From: Alkalibacillus filiformis
GTDB lineage: Bacteria > Bacillota > Bacilli > Bacillales > Alkalibacillaceae
Direction: 5' to 3'
DNA: 64,000 nt
NCBI RefSeq assembly: GCF_030814115.1
Contig: NZ_JAUSUP010000002.1
Location: forward strand, 183,711 to 247,710
A program made the translations under genes and the position numbers. Shown here one piece after another: positions 1-8,410 of this stretch (its first letter is position 1; every line of letters starts with the position of its first letter). The notes beneath the pieces were generated by a model. It was not told the DNA's origin, did no database searches, and was given only the letters and a program-made list of their open reading frames with translations.

Positions 1-304
1 TATACATTAAAGTAACAGCCACAGCAACGCTTGATTCTTGGATACTTAAAAAATAAAAAGTAAAATTCCCTGCAACACCAACGCCAGCTAAAAAGGACCA
101 TATGTAGAAACGAGTGGAATAGATCCAATTTAATCTAAAGCGATAAAGGAACCACAAGAAGAAACATATAAACCCTACAGCCCCTCGAAAAAACGAAATA
201 ACAATAGGACTCCAGCCTTTAGCCATGAGTATATCAGCAATTCCACCCGTAATCCCCCAACATATAGCCGCCAGCATAACTAAGCCAACACCAGCAAATT
301 TCAT
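1..304 (-). CDS. EamA/DMT-family transporter, N-terminal part (runs off window)
   Basis: The reading frame opens at ATG 304 behind an AGGGGGAG ribosome-binding site and is still open at base 1, giving about 101 residues. The protein starts MKFAGVGLVMLAAICWGITG and has three predicted membrane helices. The Trp-Gly after the first helix is typical of the first EamA repeat of drug/metabolite transporters. Members are inner-membrane exporters of metabolites or amino acids, usually about 300 residues, so roughly two thirds lies outside the window. The substrate cannot be read from this fragment. Confidence 0.8.
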   Translation of the reverse strand, partial: MKFAGVGLVMLAAICWGITGGIADILMAKGWSPIVISFFRGAVGFICFFLWFLYRFRLNWIYSTRFYIWSFLAGVGVAGNFTFYFLSIQESSVAVAVTLMY

Positions 305-665
305 CGCACTCCCCCTACAAATCAGTCTTAGTACCAATTCATTTATGCTAATTAAAACCAATCAGGGTTTAATAACTTAAACTCAATGGCAAAATAATTC
401 CCTTTACCAAACATATGTGTATTTAAAAAAGGTATTAAAAATATTTCCTCTTATATCACCAATTTAAACTCAAATTCACACGAAAAATAACTTTTTATTG
501 CTTTAGAATTTAATATCTCCTAAATATGGAAATTTGTAAATAATAAAATTTATTGAACCAGAATTAAATTGATTAGGCAATCACGGTGAGAATTTAGCTT
601 TCAAGTATAGATTTCTTCGCCTTGTCAAAAGCTATTCATAAATCATCAAAGGAGGAGATCGAAAA
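305..665. other. Intergenic stretch between EamA gene and sspP
   Basis: This AT-rich 361-bp gap must carry the promoter of the minus-strand transporter and that of sspP. I saw no RNA gene, clear terminator or repeat in it. I could not place a convincing forespore (sigma-G) promoter for sspP. Confidence 0.4.
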
Positions 666-818
666 ATGGGCGGAACACCTAAAGGACCAAAACAGCAGAA
701 AGAACCAAATTTACCAAAGGGCCCGAAACAGCCATATGGCGAACCAATGCAAGGCTCGCACAAAGTAAAACAGGGAAATCATTCACGGCAAAAACAAAAA
801 TCGGATCATGATATGTAG
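666..818 (+). CDS. sspP: Small acid-soluble spore protein P (SspP)
   Basis: A 50-residue protein beginning MGGTPKGPKQQKEPN and ending HSRQKQKSDHDM, too short for usual ORF cut-offs. The C-terminal half follows the SspP pattern of a GEP/PEP segment, GS.KVK, NH(S/T)RQK and a terminal HDM, as in the 48-residue Bacillus subtilis protein. Its start is fixed by a strong AAAGGAGGAG site ending about 8 bases upstream. SspP is a minor protein packed in the dormant spore core and made late in sporulation. It is basic and hydrophilic with no membrane segment. It stands alone, pointing toward a minus-strand terminator. Its presence shows an endospore former. Confidence 0.85.
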   Translation: MGGTPKGPKQQKEPNLPKGPKQPYGEPMQGSHKVKQGNHSRQKQKSDHDM

Positions 819-853
819 ATTGCAAAAGATATTGGCTACTCAATAACATAGAT

Positions 854-893
854 AAAAAACTCCTCTTCAGGGTGAGTGTGTCCTGGAGAGGAG
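854..893 (-). terminator. Rho-independent terminator of the SAP/nuclease gene
   Basis: The 12-bp arms CTCCTCTCCAGG and CCTGAAGAGGAG (read on the minus strand, one G-U pair) are followed by TTTTTT. It lies about 60 bp past the stop codon of the minus-strand nuclease gene. Confidence 0.8.
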
Positions 894-955
894 AATAACA
901 TTGATTGCGTTATTATAAATTGGAAAGAAGTCGTTAATATAGAAGGTCTTGAGCA

Positions 956-2476
956 TTACTTTAAAGCCCACTCCATTCGACTAGTAAGTAAACTTCTATT
1001 AAGCCCTCCTGTTAAGTTCAGTACTTGATGGCTAAATTCTGGTTCCTTTTTACCCGAATACTCTTCCCACACTTCACTTACATATTTTAAGTTTTCGGCT
1101 GTAATTATAGCAACATCCGTATCATCTTCTGAAAATGCTTTAAGTTTTTGCGCCTGATAAACCGCTTCTTGAGTAAAGTCACTGGTAACTATTAAGAATA
1201 TCGAAACTCGTGTAGGTTCTGACCTAATATACCCTAAAAATTGTTCAAGGTGTTCTTCTGGGAAGGTGTAAGGCTCTTCTACACTTTTGTTGTCCCATAA
1301 TAAACTATCCTTAGAACTAATCTTAATTTTACCGTCAGCGTGCTTACTTCCTTTCATGTTCTCTAATTGCAGCTTAAGTTTCTTCTCAAAAAGGTATCGT
1401 GTGGCTTCCTCAAAGTATTTCTCAACTTGGTTATCCTTCTCGATTACTTTATTAGCCCGTAAAGCTTTATAGTTACGCGAAGCTAGATCATCAAAATAAT
1501 CATAATAAATTGAACGTTCATCTGTAGGGTCTGAGTCAACCGTTGTCGTCACGTTCTCATAATAATCTATGATATTTTGTATCTTAGTTTCCTTTGTTCC
1601 GCTCACATTGGATCCATCTAGTGAACGTAACAATTGTGTTAAATCTGAAGTGTTTAAATGAGAGAGCGCTTTTGAAGGTAATATATTATACTTCACGATC
1701 TTATCTACTAACTGATCTTTGTTACCACTCATATTTATATTAATTGTAGATAATATAGTCTTTATCTGTTTTAGGTTTAATGAGTTCAATAACTCAACAT
1801 AAGTTGCCGTACGAAGCTCTTCTCCCATCTCATACCTTACTTCTCTAACGATATCATGAGGTATGACGTAATAAACATCATCCGTTTTGAACCGCAATAA
1901 TATCCCTCTAAGTTGAAGATCCTTAAGAGATTGATCCACATGTTTTGAATTATGTAGTTTATTACCCTTTTGAGGAAATCTACCGATTCTACTTTCCATA
2001 ATGTAATGCTCTCGTGTCGTCAGCCCGAGGACCTCACGAAGCGTATATAAAATATTTATTTCATCGGATGTTAAGGCTTCCCCTTTACTCCAAGCCGTAT
2101 TTAAGACGGCACTATACACTTGGAAAGCCGTCTCATCAATTTTATTTTCTACAAAATAATCATCCTGACTATCCTCTAGAATCTGCCTTTCAAGTTCCAA
2201 AACATTCTCATGCATCTCTTTTTCTGAAAGAATGTAACCTTCGCTTCCAAGCAAACATTTCAAAATAAATCGATTCATTAATGTAATATCACGATTTGCT
2301 TCCCTAAAGTCCAAGTTAAGTTTGACTCTTTCAGCATTCTTAAACTCATCAATATTCTTAATTATAATGTCCCGCATTTCCTCTTCATTATTTAACTTCA
2401 CATCTTTTAAAAAGCTATCCACTGTCCTTGACAAATACATCTTCGACATTAACGGTAATACATCTTGTAAATGCAT
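956..2476 (-). CDS. SAP-domain protein with C-terminal FokI-like PD-(D/E)XK nuclease domain
   Basis: 506 residues. The N-terminal half is helical: residues 135-165 (LTSDEINILYTLREVLGL) resemble a TerB-like helical segment, and about 178-212 look like a winged helix. Residues 225-272 form a SAP-type DNA-binding motif, possibly followed by a second one at 275-306. The C-terminal part has an HADGKI...LLWDNKS core, with Asp381, Asp395 and Lys397 in PD-(D/E)XK spacing. This resembles the type IIS FokI cleavage domain (D-x16-DTK). I infer a metal-dependent DNA endonuclease, perhaps in phage defence. No methylase gene lies beside it. The ATG start has an AAGGAGAGG site. It is monocistronic with its own terminator. 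The nuclease core is seen in the sequence; the defence role is inference. Confidence 0.7.
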   Translation of the reverse strand: MHLQDVLPLMSKMYLSRTVDSFLKDVKLNNEEEMRDIIIKNIDEFKNAERVKLNLDFREANRDITLMNRFILKCLLGSEGYILSEKEMHENVLELERQILEDSQDDYFVENKIDETAFQVYSAVLNTAWSKGEALTSDEINILYTLREVLGLTTREHYIMESRIGRFPQKGNKLHNSKHVDQSLKDLQLRGILLRFKTDDVYYVIPHDIVREVRYEMGEELRTATYVELLNSLNLKQIKTILSTININMSGNKDQLVDKIVKYNILPSKALSHLNTSDLTQLLRSLDGSNVSGTKETKIQNIIDYYENVTTTVDSDPTDERSIYYDYFDDLASRNYKALRANKVIEKDNQVEKYFEEATRYLFEKKLKLQLENMKGSKHADGKIKISSKDSLLWDNKSVEEPYTFPEEHLEQFLGYIRSEPTRVSIFLIVTSDFTQEAVYQAQKLKAFSEDDTDVAIITAENLKYVSEVWEEYSGKKEPEFSHQVLNLTGGLNRSLLTSRMEWALK

Positions 2477-2916
2477 GAGTATACCCTCTCCTTATCATAG
2501 AATGTAATCAAAACGGGGCTTTTCTTTCATATCTTTTCCATAATAATAACATATTTAGGTAATTTTCAGTCACTATTGTTTAAAAATTATGAACAATCAG
2601 AAATAATAATGTATAAAGATAAACAAATTATTAACCAAAATTTATAATTAAGGATCTTACTTATTTAGACATTCACATGATCTTGCCTACAAAATGGGTA
2701 TTAATTCAAAAGGAGTAGTTATAAAAGGTGAGAAAAGTTATAAGACTGGGGCTCTACAAAATTAAATATATTTAATTTTACCTTGGAGGTTCACTCTTTC
2801 TAGAAAGTAGCACCTACAATATTTAGTAAGGTACTACTTTCTATTCTTTCATCTTTGTAAAAATAAAAGGAAGGAAACGGCTGAATTAACTATTGAAGCT
2901 ATAGTCAAACAACATC
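2477..2916. other. 440-bp intergenic stretch
   Basis: It holds the minus-strand promoter region of the SAP/nuclease gene and an inverted repeat listed separately. Short fragments with ribosome-binding-like sequences (about 2710 and 2785) have no open frame of useful length after them, so I see no supportable gene. Confidence 0.4.
2801..2842. repeat. Inverted repeat, possible terminator of the MFS gene
   Basis: Arms TAGAAAGTAG and CTACTTTCTA are perfect over 10 bp and extend a further four pairs after one mismatch. The loop is about 12 nt. The T-run is poor on both strands, so termination of the minus-strand MFS gene is possible but unproven. Confidence 0.45.
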
Positions 2917-4119
2917 TCAAGCAACTTTCTTCGTTATGGTAATTAATTTTTCCTGTTTAGACTGGTGAAAAGCAAAAATAATACAAAGACTAATAGGAAC
3001 CATTAAAGTTAAAAATACATAGTTTGCTCCATGACTGGATGCAATCCACCCTAGAATTGGAGCGCTTATCACTACAGCCCCCTGATTTCCAATCATTCGA
3101 TAGCTAGCCATTCTCCCATGATAGTCAGAGTCAGTAGCCATTTGTTGAATTGATTGGAGTAGTACACGAATCCAAGTTGTTCCAAGTCCAATTAAAAAAA
3201 CACCCAAAAATGACATTGCTAATATAGGAGCAACTCCAACAAGAAACAAACCAATTAAGACTACTAATAGAGAATATATTGCAGTTTTATTTTTATTTCT
3301 GTTTAACCACCATGTTCCTAACAGCCCGGCAAGAGCTCCTCCTATTGAGATTGTTGCATCTAATAAACCATAAACCGTTGCAGATTGAAGCAAGTAATCC
3401 ACTGTATAAACAGATAAGAATCCCAAACTTGTATGAAAGACAAGTTGACCATTAAACATAATGATTAATAATCCAAGTAAAAATTTATTATTTTTTATAT
3501 AAATAAATCCGTCAGCAATGTCCTTAATAATAGAATTCCTTTTTGTTACTATTGGCTCTCTATTTATCTGTTTTCTAACGAATACTAGTGATATTGAACC
3601 TAATGCAAAGCTCCCAGCAACGATAAGCATGGAACCTATGATTGAGATGAAACTAATAATAAGACCCCCAACCGAAGCTCCAAGTAACCCCCCAACAATT
3701 GCGACAGAAGATGACTGTGAAAATACTTTGGGTAAATTATCTCTTTCAAAACACTCAGCTATATAAGCTTGAATTGCAGGACGAAATAACGAGCCCGAGG
3801 CTTGCAAAATCATATGCACACCAATAATCACCAAAGGCATGACACTATTGATTGCGACAAAGAATAACAAGATTAACATTGTGATGGTACATATTAAATT
3901 TGCAGACACTGCTAGCTTCTTACGATCAAATCTATCAACTATAACACCAAAGAAAACATTTAATAAAAGACCAGGTAAAAAGCCAAGACCTACAAGCAAA
4001 CCTGTATAAAGTCCATCATATGTTAGTTGATATAAAAGCCAAGTTACTGTGATAAAGTACATTGCTCTTGCAAATTCAGATAAGAAGAAAGTAACCAGTA
4101 AATTTTTATATCCTTTCAA
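2917..4119 (-). CDS. MFS transporter (drug or metabolite exporter type)
   Basis: About 400 residues with 12 predicted membrane helices. The loop between helices 2 and 3 carries GVIVDRFDRKK, the MFS signature (G-x3-D-R-x-x-R/K-K). It belongs to the MFS exporter group related to macrolide and siderophore exporters; the substrate is unknown. The open frame extends to a TTG at 4134, but that codon has no ribosome-binding site. The TTG at 4119 follows GGGGGG by 7 nt, so I use it. It is divergent from an SgrR-like regulator with a 150-bp shared promoter region. That regulator is the likely controller, as in the enterobacterial sgrR/setA pair (inference from layout). Confidence 0.85.
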   Translation of the reverse strand: MKGYKNLLVTFFLSEFARAMYFITVTWLLYQLTYDGLYTGLLVGLGFLPGLLLNVFFGVIVDRFDRKKLAVSANLICTITMLILLFFVAINSVMPLVIIGVHMILQASGSLFRPAIQAYIAECFERDNLPKVFSQSSSVAIVGGLLGASVGGLIISFISIIGSMLIVAGSFALGSISLVFVRKQINREPIVTKRNSIIKDIADGFIYIKNNKFLLGLLIIMFNGQLVFHTSLGFLSVYTVDYLLQSATVYGLLDATISIGGALAGLLGTWWLNRNKNKTAIYSLLVVLIGLFLVGVAPILAMSFLGVFLIGLGTTWIRVLLQSIQQMATDSDYHGRMASYRMIGNQGAVVISAPILGWIASSHGANYVFLTLMVPISLCIIFAFHQSKQEKLITITKKVA

Positions 4120-4202
4120 TGAACAACCCCCCAAGAGGTCAAAGAGTATGAATTAATATCTAGACCTTAAAATTCCTTCTGCTTGTTTCTAATTCACTTT
4201 AA

Positions 4203-4217
4203 TTACATTTAGTGTAA
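4203..4217. promoter_or_regulatory. Palindrome in the MFS/SgrR divergent promoter region
   Basis: TTACATTTAGTGTAA has perfect 5-bp arms around a 5-bp centre. It lies just upstream of the plus-strand -35 element and between the two divergent genes. It is a candidate operator for the SgrR-like protein; this is inference. Confidence 0.4.
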
Positions 4218-4219
4218 CT

Positions 4220-4248
4220 TTGCTTAAAGGGGTTAAAAAGGTTACAAT
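4220..4248 (+). promoter_or_regulatory. Sigma-A promoter of the SgrR-like gene
   Basis: TTGCTT and TACAAT are separated by 17 bp. The -10 element ends 40 bp before the GTG start codon. Confidence 0.6.
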
Positions 4249-4287
4249 CAGCATAATTATGTCCCCCTTTTAAGAAGAGGTGATCTA

Positions 4288-6000
4288 GTGATAATAGAAC
4301 GATATTTTACATTGCGATCTAACTTAGAACATTTATCTCCAGATGAAAATTATTGTTTTAAGCTTAGAGAGTTGGAAGAAATATGGTCTTGTTCGTTAAA
4401 AAATGTTAAGAGAATTTTAAAAAGACTTGAAGAAGAAGGATTTCTAATATATACGCCTGGAAATGGTAGAGGTAATGTTTCTAAAGTTAGATACTTTAAT
4501 TATTTCCAAGAGGATGTCAAAGGATATATTAAAAAATGTTCTGAAGAAGAAGAGTTAGATAAGATTGCTGCAATACTCAGACTTCCAATTCCTGAAGATT
4601 GGATATCAGATTCATCAGAAGAAATTCGAAGATTACTGGGGGCTAATCAAACTGAGTCAAAACCAAAAGACGTACTTCATGTTTTTAAAACAACAAATAT
4701 TACAAGCTTAGACCCATTAGATGTTTTTACTGCTTTCGAAACTCATATCCTTGAGCATATAGGAGATACCCTAATCAAATACAATGATGTCCAAAAACGC
4801 TTTGATCCACACCTTGCACATCACTTTAAGTATGATCCTACAAAAACAAAATTGACACTCTATCTAAGAAAAGCTGTTTACTTTCATGATGGGAGGCACC
4901 TCACTAGTAAAGATGTAAAATGTTCTATAGAAAGGTTATACAAGTCTAAGAACTACTCTTGGATGGTTAAAAACATTAACGAAGTAGTTTGTGTAAATGA
5001 TCATAAATTGGAAATTCTACTTCATCACCCAAATTCTCTTTTTCTACACTATTTATCAACCATACACTTTTGCATCCAACCTCATGATATAGACAACATT
5101 GATAATAAATGGATTGGCACTGGACCATTTATAATAAAAGAAAAAAATGAAAATAAGTTATTAATACAAGCGAATGATTATTACTTTAAAGAACGCCCAT
5201 TAATTGATGAAATTCATTTCTATATTGTAGCTAAAGATATACCTCAATTAATATCCATAAATAATGAGCCATTATCCAGTTACAACAACTCCCAACACAA
5301 ATTAGATAGTACTAGCCTAAAATTCTTATCACTAAATTTAAATAAGAGTAGCATTTTAGATAATAAGAATTTTCGTGAAGCCATATATCACTTATTAGAT
5401 ATAAGGAAAATGAAGGATGATTTAACTGATGAAATACTGGAAGCTGATTATGAAATTATAGGCACGTCAAAACATAAAGATCCAAAAAGAATACCCCATT
5501 TATTAAATCTAGCCAATTATCAAGGTGAACAGCTCAATATATATTATATTGATCAAAAAGATGCAGAGGATGAGGCAGAATGGCTGAAATACGAAGCAAA
5601 ACTTCACGGTATAAACCTCGAGCTATACCCGTTTAATCCAAATGATTCATCTATAAACATGAACAATATTGACATACTTCTCATTGAGTTAACATTTCTA
5701 CCTAATTTGCACTTAACATTTTCTTATGCACTCAACAATAACGCTTTAATCTTTAATCAAATGTTTAACAATGAAATACAAAAATACACACAAGAAATAA
5801 TTTATAAGTTTGAATCAGAACAAAAAGAATGGAAACGTTCATATATAATAAAAAATACAATTGAATATATACTTGGTGAATTATTTATAATACCTCTATA
5901 TTCACCTCAGAATTCTAAGGTAATTAATAATAACATTTATGGAGTTGAAAACCATTTGTTCGGATATGTAGACTTTACTAAAGTTTGGGTAGACGATTAG
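4288..6000 (+). CDS. SgrR-family regulator with fused solute-binding domain
   Basis: 570 residues. Residues 1-110 form an SgrR-type winged helix (LEEIWSCSLKNVKRILKRLE). From about 125 to 570 it resembles family-5 periplasmic solute-binding proteins (LDPLDVFTAFETHILEHIGDTL; YFHDGRHLTSKDV; GTGPF). There is no signal peptide, so it is cytoplasmic, with the binding domain as an effector sensor. The start is GTG behind AGAGGTGA; no ATG fits better. Such proteins in Firmicutes often sit beside transporters, and here an MFS exporter is divergent. The ligand is unknown. The gene is very AT-rich compared with the core genome, suggesting transfer. Confidence 0.85.
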   Translation: MIIERYFTLRSNLEHLSPDENYCFKLRELEEIWSCSLKNVKRILKRLEEEGFLIYTPGNGRGNVSKVRYFNYFQEDVKGYIKKCSEEEELDKIAAILRLPIPEDWISDSSEEIRRLLGANQTESKPKDVLHVFKTTNITSLDPLDVFTAFETHILEHIGDTLIKYNDVQKRFDPHLAHHFKYDPTKTKLTLYLRKAVYFHDGRHLTSKDVKCSIERLYKSKNYSWMVKNINEVVCVNDHKLEILLHHPNSLFLHYLSTIHFCIQPHDIDNIDNKWIGTGPFIIKEKNENKLLIQANDYYFKERPLIDEIHFYIVAKDIPQLISINNEPLSSYNNSQHKLDSTSLKFLSLNLNKSSILDNKNFREAIYHLLDIRKMKDDLTDEILEADYEIIGTSKHKDPKRIPHLLNLANYQGEQLNIYYIDQKDAEDEAEWLKYEAKLHGINLELYPFNPNDSSINMNNIDILLIELTFLPNLHLTFSYALNNNALIFNQMFNNEIQKYTQEIIYKFESEQKEWKRSYIIKNTIEYILGELFIIPLYSPQNSKVINNNIYGVENHLFGYVDFTKVWVDD

Positions 6001-6063
6001 ATAGTGGTAGCTACTAAATCCTTCTTTATTGTGCTAAAAAGGTAACATGTAGAAACTATTTAA

Positions 6064-6089
6064 AAATCCGAAGCTAATGCTTCGGATTT
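6064..6089. terminator. Bidirectional terminator between convergent genes
   Basis: Perfect 11-bp arms AAATCCGAAGC and GCTTCGGATTT surround a TAAT loop. A/T-rich flanks on both sides suit the converging SgrR-like gene and the dehydrogenase gene. Confidence 0.75.
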
Positions 6090-6121
6090 AATCTTCTGCT
6101 AATATGGCAGTGGCCATACCC

Positions 6122-6955
6122 TCAGGATTTTGATTTTTCTTCTCCCATAGATTCTAGGAGTTGCGTGGTAGCTAATGCACTAAACGGTAATGGAACATGA
6201 TGTTTAAGTCCTTGGTTGTTAGCAGCTGTTAAATCATTCAGCAGGATATTCAAGGTAGTATCTGCAGTCCACTCAGACACATCACTCCAATTTCTAACTA
6301 CCCAGCTATCACCTGTACTGACTTCTAATAAGTTCAATAACTCATCTTCAGGTAAGTTGAAATGCTTCGCTAATTTAAGGCCTTCTGCAACCGCGTTCAT
6401 ATTAATTCCTAGAATAAGGTTGTTAATTAACTTGGCAATTTGGCTATTGCCTGTTTCGTTCCCGTAGTAAAATATGTTGGAACCCATCGCCTCAAAGTAT
6501 GGCCGAAACGACTTTACGATATTTTCAGGACCCGAAACCATAATGGACAAGGTACCCGCTTCAGCACCGGAAACGCCTCCACTCACACCAGCATCAATTA
6601 AATTCAAGTCACTTTCTTCTTCTACTTTTTGGTTTAATTGTTTCATCGTATCTGGGTCAAGTGTACTCATACAAATGACCGTTTTACCCTTCGTCTCACC
6701 AGTGAAAAGACCATCCGTTCCAAAAATGACCTCAACATTCTGATCATAGTCACGCACCATCGATATAATCGCTTCATCAGATTGCTCGGCCACTTCTTTT
6801 AAAGTTTCTACCATTGTTATTCCTTCTGTTTCAGCTTTTTCATAAACGCCTTTAAAAGCATCATAACCGATGACTTCAAAACCAGCTTTCTTTAAATTAA
6901 CGGCCATTGGAAAACCCACTGCCCCTAATCCTACGAAACCAATTTTTTTACTCAA
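6122..6955 (-). CDS. NAD(P)-dependent beta-hydroxyacid dehydrogenase family oxidoreductase
   Basis: 277 residues from the chosen start. KKIGFVGLGAVGFPMAVNL is the N-terminal Rossmann GxGxxG dinucleotide site. DAGVSGGVSGAEAGTLSIMV is the substrate-loop signature of 3-hydroxyisobutyrate and tartronate-semialdehyde reductases. The catalytic Lys lies in the IAKLINN segment. These enzymes oxidise or reduce 3-hydroxy acids in the cytoplasm; the exact substrate is not evident. The frame extends upstream to an ATG at 7009 that lacks a ribosome-binding site. TTG 6955 follows AGGAGG by 8 nt and places the Rossmann motif at the N-terminus as usual for the family. Confidence 0.85.
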   Translation of the reverse strand: MSKKIGFVGLGAVGFPMAVNLKKAGFEVIGYDAFKGVYEKAETEGITMVETLKEVAEQSDEAIISMVRDYDQNVEVIFGTDGLFTGETKGKTVICMSTLDPDTMKQLNQKVEEESDLNLIDAGVSGGVSGAEAGTLSIMVSGPENIVKSFRPYFEAMGSNIFYYGNETGNSQIAKLINNLILGINMNAVAEGLKLAKHFNLPEDELLNLLEVSTGDSWVVRNWSDVSEWTADTTLNILLNDLTAANNQGLKHHVPLPFSALATTQLLESMGEEKSKS

Positions 6956-7114
6956 TGGTCCTGCCTCCTCAATATTAATAATTTCTCTTATCGTAACCAC
7001 TTTAATCATTCACATCAAATAAAAGCGCTCTAATCAATGTGAATCAACCTTAGGAACTTTCAAGATAAGTGGAATTTTTTAGTAAATTTATATATTCTTA
7101 TATATGTTTTGTGG

Positions 7115-8110
7115 TTATTTCTTCAACTGATTTTTTTCAACAAAATCATCAAAATCGTCTTTTGTATTTTGTTCTAAGCGGTTTTCATTATATTTTTCAT
7201 ATTGCTCAATGGCAATTTGATCAGCCACGGTCTTCGATACTTTTCCAGCGTTTTCCAGAATATCTCTTTCATTAAACTGAAGAAATGCATTTAGTTTACT
7301 AATCCAATCTTTCATGTACATTGGTCTTTGCCTCTCTGCTTGATCTTCTGCATAATCCAAATACATTGTTACAATTCGATTTAATGACTTTAACTCTTTT
7401 TCATTTAAATAATTTTTAGCGACTGTAACATCCGGCTTACGAACTTTGTCTCCTTTCCAAGAAGTCAAACCCATATTTTCTTCTTGAGCACTAGCTCTAT
7501 TGGCGATCAGTTCGGCAGCCGTTTGACCATGTATAGCAAAATGAAGTTTATTTTGAACTGTTGCAAAGAATTCCTGTGTAATTTCTGCTCTAGGATCATA
7601 ATCAACAGATGTAGAATAAATATCAGTGATTTTGTTATAAAACCTCTTCTCAGAAGCACGGATATCTCGAATTCGTTCAAGGAGTTCGTCGAAATAGTCT
7701 TGACCAAAATTACGCATTTCTTTTAAGCGTTCATCATCCATTGTAAAGCCTTTGACCAAATATTCATTCAAACGTTCTGTCGCCCACTGGCGGAATTGTG
7801 TGCCTCGATGGGATCGAACTCGATAACCGATTGCGATAATCATTTCGAGATTGTAGTGTTTTGCTTTTCTTTTTATCTCTCTTGAACCTTCATTTTGAAC
7901 TTGTAAGTAATACTTACAAGTTGCTTCTTCTTGTAATTCGCACTCTTCGTAAATTTTTTTTATGTGTAATGTGATATTTTGTGATGATGTTTGATAAAGC
8001 TCTGCTATTGCCTTTTGAGTCATCCAAACTGTTTCATTTTCTAATCTTACATCTATTTTTGTATTTCCTTCTTCAGTTTGGTAAATCAGGATATTTGTGT
8101 AATTTTGCAT
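7115..8110 (-). CDS. RhuM-family (virulence RhuM-like) protein
   Basis: About 331 residues, cytoplasmic, with no signal or membrane segments. It shows the RhuM pattern: an N-terminal ETVWMTQKAIAELYQTS segment followed by NITLHIKKIYEE, then KAKHYNLEMIIAIGYRVRSHRGTQFRQWAT, and a helical C-terminal part. RhuM was named for a Salmonella pathogenicity-island gene. Homologues are widespread on mobile and defence islands, often near restriction systems, and have no established biochemical function. The frame also allows GTG 8122, but ATG 8110 is better spaced from GAGAGGTG. A LexA-like box overlaps its promoter, suggesting induction by DNA damage. It sits alone between other accessory genes. Confidence 0.8.
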   Translation of the reverse strand: MQNYTNILIYQTEEGNTKIDVRLENETVWMTQKAIAELYQTSSQNITLHIKKIYEECELQEEATCKYYLQVQNEGSREIKRKAKHYNLEMIIAIGYRVRSHRGTQFRQWATERLNEYLVKGFTMDDERLKEMRNFGQDYFDELLERIRDIRASEKRFYNKITDIYSTSVDYDPRAEITQEFFATVQNKLHFAIHGQTAAELIANRASAQEENMGLTSWKGDKVRKPDVTVAKNYLNEKELKSLNRIVTMYLDYAEDQAERQRPMYMKDWISKLNAFLQFNERDILENAGKVSKTVADQIAIEQYEKYNENRLEQNTKDDFDDFVEKNQLKK

Positions 8111-8146
8111 TACACCTCTCACTCCCTTTATCGCCTATTTCCTATT

Positions 8147-8174
8147 ATTATATCATTTTTAGAACATTTGTTCT
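8147..8174 (-). promoter_or_regulatory. LexA-like (SOS) box and -10 element before the RhuM-like gene
   Basis: AGAACATTTGTTCT (8161-8174) is a palindrome with the GAAC-N4-GTTC core of the Bacillus LexA/DinR box. It agrees at 11 of 14 positions with CGAACRNRYGTTYG. A TATAAT -10 lies at 8147-8152 on the minus strand. The box covers the -35 zone, consistent with repression. No good -35 is visible. Confidence 0.5.
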
Positions 8175-8319
8175 TTTATTGATTATAAAAAACCCTTCAA
8201 ACTTTTTACTGTTCAAAGGGGTATCTTATATCAACTTTCATTTTATTGCTCTAATAAATTTCTTCTCCCTCTGCTTTACAACTATTTATGATAAGGTTCG
8301 CCATGGTTAATTAAGAGGC

Positions 8320-8353
8320 AAAAAAAGCACTGGAATTTACCTTCCAATGCTTT
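8320..8353 (-). terminator. Terminator of the DUF262 gene
   Basis: On the minus strand the arms AAAGCATTGGAA and TTCCAGTGCTTT (one mismatch) are followed by a run of seven T. It lies 58 bp past the DUF262 stop codon. Confidence 0.75.
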
Positions 8354-8410
8354 CTAATTAATCTATTTTCAGTCATAGACTAGCTTCTATGAATTTAATG
8401 TTCTTTACTT

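Noticed and set aside
4132..4134. TTG 4134 as start of the MFS gene
   Set aside because: No ribosome-binding site upstream; TTG 4119 is correctly spaced from GGGGGG.
8188..8226. Hairpin upstream of the RhuM-like gene with a T-run on the minus strand
   Set aside because: The stem has a two-by-two internal mismatch, and the only frames it could end are 11-17 codons long with no recognisable content.
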